Below the pieces are notes generated by a model that was not told the DNA's origin, ran no database searches, and saw only the letters and a program-made list of their open reading frames with translations. Both the position numbers and the translations under genes were made by a program. Source: Gigaspora rosea (Eukaryota; Glomeromycota; Glomeromycetes; Diversisporales; Gigasporaceae). Taken from it: a stretch of DNA of 64,000 nt. Below are positions 56,661 through 64,000 of this stretch, in pieces. The stretch spans positions 181,023-245,022 of the forward strand of contig QKWP01000672.1 in NCBI GenBank assembly GCA_003550325.1, read 5' to 3'. Within the stretch, counting starts at the first letter, position 1. Each line of letters opens with the position of its first letter.

Positions 56661-58179
56661 AAGTGCCTTTGTTAATTCGTTTAAATTTTCCAATTCGCGT
56701 TTGCTAAAAGAAATATACCAAGTAGATGCACTTTGCTGATCTTCGGGACTATGCTGATTGTTTTTAAGAATTTCTTCAAAAAGTTCTAAGGCTTTGAGAA
56801 ATTTGAATTGCTTGAAATTTTCGCGTGCTTTTTTTCTCAAATCCTCAAGAGTACAATTATATTGAACTGAAATACTTGAATTCATCTTGTCAGTTAAATA
56901 AAGTGGAGAGATGTCGTAATCTTAAGTGAATTAACAAGTTTGTTTATATTGTTTTGATGACTTGAAGAAATTTCAATATTCTCAGATAAATAAAGTGGAG
57001 CTGATGTCGAAATTTCAGGTGGATTTACAGATGCGTTTATATTATTTTTATGTGTTAAGGAAGCTTCACTATCTGGTGATGCTGTTTCAATAGAACGGTG
57101 TCGACTCAAAATTTCATCAGGGATAAGTTGGTTTAAAGTTTCGAGAATTAAATTTGTTTCTGGGCGATTAGAAGGTTCTTTATCCCAACATTGCTAATAA
57201 AGTTCTATATATTGTAATGGTGTTCCTTTTATCGGTATTTCTCTATTCCCTTCGTAAATATGAATAGCAATTGAATATTCAGATTCAAAACTTTCATATG
57301 GCGGTCTTCCGCTTGAAATCTCCCATAGAATTACTCCAAGACTATATATATCTGATTTCTTATCGCACTTGTATCCTCTCTTAGGTTCTATATATGCAAG
57401 CATTCCATGAATATTTGAGCATGAAGTCGTTGACGTCTCTTTTATCTGCTTTGACAATCCAAAATCAGCAATTTGTGGTTGCCCGTGATGAATTAAAATA
57501 TTCTTTGAATGCTAAGAAATAAAAACAAGCATAAGCAAATGAAAGTTCATAAACAAATAATACAAAGGATAATATACATACAAGATCTCTATGAATAACA
57601 TCATTATTATGCAAAAATAAAAGGCCAAGTACTATTTCCTTAGCAATTCGTAATTTGTCTGCCCATAGTAATCTTTGAAAATTTGCTTTCAAGTATTCAC
57701 GTAAATTTCCATCATTAGCGTATTGTAAAACCATATTATAATATCCATTATCTATTTAATTTCAATAACTTTACTTAATTATTGTTATACACTTAAAATA
57801 TATAAATTACAAATCTACCTTTGTAACTCCGTAGAATGTAATAATATTTGGATGTAACAAACTTTTCGTAATAACTTAAGCTTTTAAATTTAAAATTATG
57901 AGTATTTAATATTGATTTCATTATTTAAACTTTTTAGTTATATAAAATAAATAATACCTCATTAATAAAGTCATTAATAATTTTTTTATCCAAGCTTGAA
58001 TTGAGTTTAAGGCATTTGAAAGCGACTGTTAATTCACATTCTTTCCACTCGCATTTAAAAACGTTTCCAAAACCTCCAATTGCAATTATTGTTGGGGCTG
58101 TAAATTTATTGTATTCGAGATAATTAATATGTCCACCGGAAATAGCTCTTTCAAGCCATTCTTCTGGTATGTTCGCCAT
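54982..58179 (-). pseudogene. TKL kinase-LRR gene, copy Z, recently broken
   Basis: Exon 1 is 58179-57958 (MANIPEEWLERAISGG, glycine loop IGGFGNVFKCEW, VAFKCLK). Exon 2 (about 57884-57823) has lost one base at about 57853 (copy Y keeps CYHPNIITFYG). Exon 3 (to 57582) ends in VIHRDL and exon 4 starts at 57511. It carries PQIADFGLSKQ, AYIEPK, DIYSLGVILWEISSGRPPYE, a stop before QCWDKEPSNRPETN, a Ser/Asn-rich linker, KFLKALELFEEILKNNQ and about 20 LRR units. Further lesions: a stop at 56271 and a deletion at 55338. Catalytic residues HRD and DFG are present. The few lesions suggest recent death, or sequence errors in a repetitive gene. It acts, if at all, as a cytosolic kinase with an LRR recognition arm. 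Confidence 0.85.
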
Positions 58180-58232
58180 AACTTTTTTCTGTATGTACTA
58201 ATCTTGTTCGAAAAAAAAGCGAAATAGGTAGT

Positions 58233-58249
58233 TACGTACGTAGTACGTA
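58233..58249 (-). promoter_or_regulatory. TACGTA palindrome upstream of copy Z start
   Basis: TACGTACGTAGTACGTA lies 54-70 bp upstream of the start codon at 58179. It has the same type and spacing as the motifs at 33008-33022 and 44753-44769. Confidence 0.45.
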
Positions 58250-58436
58250 AAGTATTATCGCATGCGTATGTACTACATGATACGGCATTTTAATTTCATC
58301 AAATTTAAAGGTTTGGCGTAAATCCGTTGTTGTTCCTGATATAGAAATTCATTTCCTATTTTTGTTTTGCGAGTTCGTTAAGCCACTTTGACCGAAGGGT
58401 TTTGAAAGTTGAATCGACTGTTGGTTTTGAAAATGG

Positions 58437-59658
58437 TTGTGCTTCGATCCGTATCCGATCAATTCGGATAGATCCGACAATTCGGATTAAATTCGGATAT
58501 CCGGATTCATTAATTTTAAACGGATAGATCCGTAATATATATCCGATTAAGGATAAGGATTTAGAGGTTGGAACCGGTTTTAATAATTCGGGTTTATCAC
58601 GTGAATTTTGTGATATTTTAGAATTTATTAAAATTTAATTGGATTAAATTCTAAAATATCACAAAATTCACGTGATAAACCCGAATTATTAAAACCGGTT
58701 CCAACCTCTATAAGGATTATCCGATTTGTAATCCTAGACGTTGTTATTATAATTGCAAAAACTGAGTAAAAAAACTAAATTTTAAATTATTATTGAAAGT
58801 TTAAGGTATCACTTCACTAAAAAAAAAAAAAATCTATTAACGTTATTAAACAAAAATTAAATTTAATATCGATAACAACAAAAATAATATTTTTTTCCAA
58901 GTTTTTTTTTGTTTGCCTTCATGTTCTGTCGCCTGATGCGCTGCACAGATCACTTAATAAAAATTCTCTATTAGGAAACTTGTGTTCTCAAATTATTTTC
59001 ATCTCATTTAAGTAAATGAAGCTCTTCTGTTATACTGATACGAAGTATCTTAAAAGTATTAATAATCCAGTATTTTAGCTTTTTAATCATGCTAAAGGCT
59101 TGAATTTTTTAATTTAAACATTCATTATAGCGATTAATACCCATTAAGCTTTGATTAATTTTCTTTGGTTGTCATATATTCTATCGAAGGATTCACGAGA
59201 CAGAAAACTATATGTTTGCAGCTCCATAATATCAATAAAGAAAAAAAACTGATTCATGAAAGTAATTATATAAATATTATTTAACGAACTTCAATTATTA
59301 ATTTATTTATTTTTATTACAATTTATTGCATTATTAAACATTAAATACCAGCAATAACTCGGGTTATTGATGGATCAGTAAAAAATCAGTAAAAAACATA
59401 CGCCAATCACTGAATGACAGGAATCAATAAATGACACATAACATACACACCTGAAATAAGCAGGCGTATTTAGCTTGTCTCAAATGCGTTAAATAACTTT
59501 ATTCTATATGAAGTAATTTGAGTTCTTCACATAGCTATATTTTTTTACAGATTAAATCTTAATTTATTCAATTCGGATTATATTCGAATTTAATCGGATG
59601 TGTGAAATAGAATTCAAATTTAATCTGAATGGCCCCAAAAAGTAGGATCAAAGCTCTA
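58437..59658. mobile_element. hAT-type element in the copy Z flank
   Basis: Identical 8 bp duplications GAAAATGG lie at 58429-58436 and 59659-59666. The uninterrupted site is present in copy X (GTTTTGAAAATGGTTACCAC at about 22636). The ends TTGTGCTTCGATCC and, inverted, TAGAGCTTTGATCC agree at 11 of 14 bases. Subterminal sequence repeats ATCCGATCAATTCGGAT-like motifs. No transposase is present. A complete 149 bp palindrome is nested at 58562-58710. Confidence 0.9.
58562..58710. mobile_element. 149 bp near-perfect palindrome, mini-hAT
   Basis: The arm TAGAGGTTGGAACCGGTTTT (and about 45 more bases to GATATTTTAGAATTTA) is repeated as an exact or near-exact inverse, separated by a loop of about 15 bp. 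Identical 8 bp duplications TAAGGATT lie at 58554-58561 and 58711-58718. As RNA it would be a perfectly paired hairpin of about 65 bp, an ideal Dicer substrate. The high arm identity means recent origin. Confidence 0.93.
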
Positions 59659-59666
59659 GAAAATGG

Positions 59667-60295
59667 TTACTGCGAACATAATGATCAATAGAACAAAGGC
59701 AAACATCAGAATCTCAATACGTTGAGCAAGTTTAAAAATTATTACTGGTATTTTATTGATCAAGGAGAAAGCGCAATTAGTCAATAAATTGGTTTTTTAT
59801 TCGATTAAGAGGTTGATGTTTCTTATCATTTTTTGTACTTACGAATTTTCGATAATATTTACAAATAACATAAAATTTGATACTAAAATTGTTATTTAGT
59901 CTATTATAGCATTTGCATATTACATAACAAATACACTTAAAACAAATAATTACTTATAATATTGATTTTTCTAAACTGATATAGAATAATAGTTAAAATT
60001 GTACAATAATTGTGCATTATTGGAGAGCCCTAATTTCTTCTCCAAGTTCTGATTGGATGTATAAAATACTATTTCAATTGGATAAAATGAATCACGCCAC
60101 CCTTAACACGAAACAAGGTCCAAAAAAAAAACAAATTAACGCATTTAAACTTATAGTTATAAGTATCTTTTGAGTATACAGTTACAAATTGAAGTGAAAA
60201 TTTCATGTAATTTTTAAAATAAATAATAATGCACTAAAATTTGTGTTAGTTAACCCCCTCCAATCTTTTTTTTTGGCATGCTGTATATCGTTTCC
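59667..60295. other. Continuation of copy Z upstream flank, no gene
   Basis: Homologous to copy X at about 22655-23420 (AATCTCAATACGTTGAGCAA, TTCTGATTGGATGTATAAAA, CACGCCACCCTTAACA). No coding frame is present. Confidence 0.65.
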
Positions 60296-60302
60296 AATAA
60301 TG

Positions 60303-60572
60303 GGGGTCATTAAAAGTCATGTACACACGTGACATTTTCATGTAAATTAATCAAACAGAGTCACGAAATTTTGTTTACACGGATCAGCCCGAAGAAGTCA
60401 AAAACAAAAAAAACACTAAACCTATCATGGACATTAATAAAAAATGTTGAGAAGATAATTTTACCTATATTGGTCCTAACCCTAATCCTGACCCTAATGC
60501 TAAATAGTCTCTGATACAAATTTTAACCAAATTTTCAAAAAATCACGTGGGTACATGGCTTTAGCTATCCCC
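60303..60572. mobile_element. 270 bp element related to the one at 31816-32096
   Basis: GGGGTCATTAAAAGTCATGT at the left is inverted at the right (ACATGGCTTTAGCTATCCCC). AATAATG flanks both sides (60296-60302, 60573-60579). The interior (TTTACACGGATCAGCCCGAA, then TAACCCTAATCCTGACCCTA) is the reverse complement of sequence in the 281 bp element nested in Mutator-like element 1, so these are two diverged members of one family. Confidence 0.8.
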
Positions 60573-60952
60573 AATAATGTTAAGGTTATATGTAGATCAT
60601 CTTGTTTATTGGCTGTTTTTTAATTGTGACCTGTCACATTTCCTTTTAAACTAAAACAGAAAGGATTTTCATCTTTCAAGTTGACGACAAAGTCAACAGA
60701 TCAAAAAGGGAGCTAAGCAGGAAGGTCCGTTCTGGCGACAATTATAGGAAAACCAAGATGCTAGCGGGAAGAAACCAGTTTAATCGCTATCTAATTTGAG
60801 GAAGGCGCAGAGGGCAAGATAAGTGATTAATCAATTGCCTAATTGAGACATTTCACATGGAAACTAATATAACACGGGTATAAAACGCACAAATGTTAGG
60901 GCGAACTATGGTGACCCAGAGAGGAAGCAAATTCACATGCCAATGATTGCTC
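60573..60952. other. Sequence of changed composition, no gene assigned
   Basis: From about 60640 G+C content rises and homopolymer runs become rare (GACAATTATAGGAAAACCAA, GAAGGCGCAGAGGGCAAGAT). Frames are interrupted. This looks like the edge of a different repeat or an old coding region. Confidence 0.4.
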
Positions 60953-61316
60953 ACTCAACTGTGACAGACCACAAGTCGCAATGCAGTATTGACGAAAGAA
61001 GCATTAAAGACTTAGATTTTTGTGAAGCATTGCTAACCATCATAATATTATCTCTCTATGAAGTAACAAGGGATAATAATAAAGATAACAACAGATAGAT
61101 AAATTACGCATTGCTGAGCAATAACAATAGGCTTTACTTTACATATGATATCATTCAGAAAGTCTTGTTCGAAACATATCAACACATGGAGGAAAACAAA
61201 AAGTCACACATTTGGCCTATCAAGACAGGCACAATACCAGATCAGATATCTATAACCGTGGTGCAATTCTCAGTGAAAATTCAAGTGAAAAAACACTATC
61301 CCAAACCTTCAATATA
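60953..61316 (+). pseudogene. Unrecognised coding-like fragment
   Basis: One frame reads SKCSIDERSIKDLDF-like sequence, a single stop near 61098, then ALLSNNNRLYFTYDIIQKVL, FETYQHMEENKKSHIWPIKT and GTIPDQISITVVQFSVKIQV to a stop at 61317. Residue use is balanced and hydrophobic residues are spaced as in a folded protein, unlike the low-complexity frames elsewhere. I recognise no family. It may be a decayed gene or part of a larger mobile element. Confidence 0.35.
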
Positions 61317-61660
61317 GAAGAGATATACTCTATAATCATCTGTGCGAAATGAACAAGAAGAACTTATTGAAAACACCTCGATGTTCTGAACTTCACAAAC
61401 ATCGAAATAATGACTCCAATGATCGCCCAGATTAACATATATACATATTCCTTAACGAGTTATGAGTCAACACCATCCTATCCAAATATCATCTGAGAAT
61501 AGCAAATCTCCTTAAGTCATCAAGACAATACAAGTGTATAGTAAGCTATATTTCTGGCATGGATAGTTCAGCAAGGAAAAGCATTTTCTCTAAGACTCCA
61601 AGAAATGAAGCAGAGGAATCTTTCTCTTGAACAAGTCAAATTTCCCAAAAGCAATATAAC

Positions 61661-61855
61661 TTGTCGATGAATCTTCTTAAAAAGGGACGTCATGGTTTGA
61701 AACCAACTCAAGTGTACTTGGATTATTTAATAGAAAGTAATACAGATATACACGCAAAACATTACGCCGTTTCATTGGGTCTTAAATATAAAAGATTCGC
61801 CTACACAGTCAAACCCTACAATGAATGGGCGTCTAGCCAACATAGTGCAACATAA
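61661..61855 (+). pseudogene. Unrecognised short frame
   Basis: A 64-codon frame contains LLKKGRHGLKPTQVYLDYLI and HAKHYAVSLGLKYKRFAYTV, with balanced composition and a basic character. It lies about 350 bp after the fragment above, and intervening frames are broken. It could be another piece of the same decayed gene. Confidence 0.3.
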
Positions 61856-62073
61856 TACAAGATAAACAAATTAAACTATTGCCTGCATATCCTAATAAAA
61901 AAAAAGTGAAATTGTTATATAACGCACTAGTACTGACACCGGGCTATGGCTGGTCAGTCATTCCACAATACAGCACTCTGTGTAACATATGATTGGCTTA
62001 GCTAAAAAGCAGGTAGTTAGATTTGGTGAGTTGGGTAATTAGGATCATAGCCATAATATGTCGGGAGAATTGG

Positions 62074-62090
62074 AAAAAAAAAAAAAAAAA
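62074..62090 (+). repeat. A17 run, possible retroposon tail
   Basis: A run of 17 A follows TCGGGAGAATTGG. A 3' tail of an older retroposon ending here is possible, but I found no matching target duplication. Confidence 0.3.
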
Positions 62091-62199
62091 GGTATCTCCT
62101 GAGTAGATCAAATCTATTGGCAGCGTAATAGTATAGTCACGTGAACAAACAACAATTAATTTACCTTATGCCACTCAAGCAGCTAAGTCAGCACGGGCA

Positions 62200-64000
62200 T
62201 AATCAATAATTACGAAGAATCATATGCATATTAAAAAGAAGAAAAAAATAAAAAAAGGCATTTAATATAAGCATTAGCATAATGAAAGAATCGCTCACAG
62301 AGTTAGATAACCATTAGAAAGCGAATCAAATAAAGCATTAGTATTAAGTCAACATGAAACTTATCATATGATGAACAGAATGATGGATATCATGAAGATT
62401 AATAAAACCATTAGAAGTCGAACCAACAATGCAATGGTATTGACACAAGGAGGTGTCCTAATCGCATGAGTCGAAGAGTTACTCGCAAAGTGAAAGAATT
62501 GCTAGGAGGTAGATTTAGACTGGATCTGAATCGAGTTGGCATAAAACAAATCACATGATAAACAAACGGAAGAATCGCTAATGGAATCCAAGGATGTAAA
62601 GGAAACTACAAAGCAACTTATTGCATAATAAAAAAAAGGCAAAGAATCATTTGCAGATTCGAATATATTATTAAAATTGGGTTGAATAATGCACAAGTAT
62701 AAGTCAATGTAAGGGAGTGGCGCCTTAGAGAAGTGGTCAAGATGTCACCCCCCAAGCAGCAGGTTGACAGTTCGAATCCCACTATTGACGCTTTGAACAA
62801 TAGGCCTGTGTTCGGTAACCATGTGGCTCAGATCGGTTGGGTTGTAAAAACCTGTTACTTGGTTCCACCATCTTGAATGGGAGCTATGGCACAATAGTGT
62901 TATCGTTACACTGTAAAATCCAGGGAACCAGAGAAATGGAAACCCGTTTGACAAGTCCCAAATTAGGAGGTAGTAGTGAAGATCTACAACAGCACTACCA
63001 AAAGAAGGTGGGTGGCCGGGATCAGAATGAATCTAATAAGGGCAAGCAGCTTTGTCGCTAAATCCGTATCCGAAGTGGAATGGGACACAGAAGATAATGG
63101 TAGGAATTTGGTGCAAGGGTAAAGTAGCCCTTAGGCTGATGATTTATCTAAAGAAGTTGGGCCCTTTAATATCTGCGCTTGTGCAGTGCAATAGGTAGTA
63201 ATAGGAAGAGCATGAACCAGAGTGTTTAAATAGGCAATTCCTGTAGTTGGGTTGTAGGTATGGCAGCTAGTGTAGAACCTTCGGGCGGACTACTTAAATT
63301 AGGCACAAAAGTGCACATGTGGCTAGTTGTATCCTCATTCATGTAATAAATATTACGTCCTAATAACTCATAATAAAATCCCGGCCATAGTACCCGGCCT
63401 TTAAAGTTTAAAAAAAAGTATAAGTCAACGTAGTGCAACTAATAGCTCAAGGAATAAATAAGGAATTACTTGCATAATCAAATAGATTATCAATATATAT
63501 ACACACATATATTGATATATTGTCGTGAAGAAACTTATCACCTGACGAATAGATATGGAAAGTCATTTGCAGAGATAAATAGATAATTAAAGACCGAACA
63601 AAAGGACACACTGATATTAAGCAAATGTGGTATCATTTATCATATAATGGATAAATATAAAGAGACGCTTGCAGGCCTGAATAGGTCACGAGAATCAAAC
63701 TAATGGCGCATCAACATAAACAGTGGCAGAGCAACTCATCACAAATATGAGAAGTCACTTGCGATTTTAATAAATTATTATTAGAATCGAACTAAATAAC
63801 GCTAGGCATTAAGCCAATAAGGTGCTTATCATATGATGAATATGTATGAAGAATTACTTACAGGTTTAAGCAAGTAAATAAAAACAAGCTAAATATCGCA
63901 TAGATAGTGGGTCAGTACAGAAGACCTATCGAATGACGAAGGATACAAAGAATTATTGGAGAATTAAATAGCATTAGTTATCAAAACCAATGGAACATGG
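62200..64000. repeat. Diverged ~100 bp tandem array
   Basis: The core CTTATCATATGATGAA and variants recur at about 62362, 63526 (CTTATCACCTGACGAA), 63636 (TTTATCATATAATGGA), 63738 (CTCATCACAAATATGA), 63830 (CTTATCATATGATGAA) and 63928 (CCTATCGAATGACGAA). Each is followed by a GAATTACTTGCAG-like block, a TTATTAGAATCGAACTAAAT-like block and an ATTAAGCCAA-like block. Spacing is 92-110 bp. Units share perhaps 55-70 percent, so the array is old. It continues to the window edge and is interrupted by the SINE-like element. Confidence 0.65.
62712..63416 (+). mobile_element. SINE-like retroposon with tRNA-like head
   Basis: The 705 bp element lies between 16 bp duplications AGTATAAGTCAATGTA (62696-62711) and AGTATAAGTCAACGTA (63417-63432), one mismatch. 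Its 5' part has an A-box-like AAGTGGTCAAGATGTC and, about 45 bp on, a B-box-like AGTTCGAATCC (62772-62782), as in a Ser/Leu-type tRNA. The 3' end is a short hairpin CCGGCCATAGTACCCGGCC followed by TTTAAAGTTTAAAAAAAA. This is the structure of a tRNA-derived SINE moved by LINE machinery. The length is large for a SINE, so it may carry an extra body or captured transcript. Confidence 0.8.

Noticed and set aside
62730-62800. A functional tRNA gene
   Set aside because: The box motifs are tRNA-like, but the T-arm stem does not pair well, no clear anticodon arm or acceptor stem is seen, and the segment sits at the head of a retroposon.

Overview
The window looks like gene-poor, repeat-rich chromosomal DNA from an arbuscular mycorrhizal fungus (Glomeromycotina, most like Rhizophagus). 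This is inferred from three things: very AT-rich DNA, tyrosine-kinase-like (TKL) protein kinases next to or fused with Sel1 repeats, and kinase genes followed by long ribonuclease-inhibitor-type leucine-rich repeats (LRRs, 28 residues per unit). Short AT-rich introns with GT..AG ends and an AATAAA-type signal confirm a eukaryote. Almost every gene is a broken member of these expanding families. The only kinase domain without a visible lesion is at 41975-43148 (minus), directly downstream of a nine-unit Sel1 array (43459-44695) that may belong to the same gene.

Layout. 1-9684 holds no host gene. It contains small inverted-repeat elements, a hAT-type element inside a CTCA microsatellite (2178-3365), and a three-layer nest at 6085-8980: a MITE hit by a polyadenylated retrocopy, itself hit by a hAT element. 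9685-20660 is a kinase-Sel1 pseudogene (copy A) whose middle is replaced by a ~9.5 kb LINE on the minus strand; the LINE carries two further insertions, one holding captured Sel1 sequence. 22619-28900, 32956-34870 and 58250-60295 are duplicated flanks of the kinase-LRR genes, each broken by different insertions. 29161-32955 and 54982-58179 (minus) are two kinase-LRR pseudogenes, and 52950-54187 is an older LRR relic. 46122-50957 is copy B of the kinase-Sel1 pseudogene with its flank. 60600-64000 differs in composition: an unrecognised coding-like stretch, a diverged ~100 bp tandem array, and a SINE-like retroposon with a tRNA-like head.

Mobile elements. At least ten insertions can be delimited to the base from target-site duplications (TSDs), several confirmed by an unoccupied paralogous site in the same window. 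No transposase gene is visible, so all the DNA elements appear non-autonomous. The LINE encodes a CCHC gag-like ORF1 and an ORF2 with APE endonuclease, YVDD reverse transcriptase and a C-terminal zinc motif, all frameshifted. LINE-type machinery is the likely source of the retrocopy and the SINE.

How the genes may work together. The kinase-LRR architecture (cytosolic TKL kinase, linker, up to ~20 near-identical LRR units) and the Sel1-kinase architecture would both join a scaffold or recognition array to a signalling kinase. Three of these genes share a palindromic TACGTA-type motif 50-75 bp upstream of the start codon. A 762 bp assembly gap lies at 24878-25639. All calls come from reading the sequence; no database search was run.
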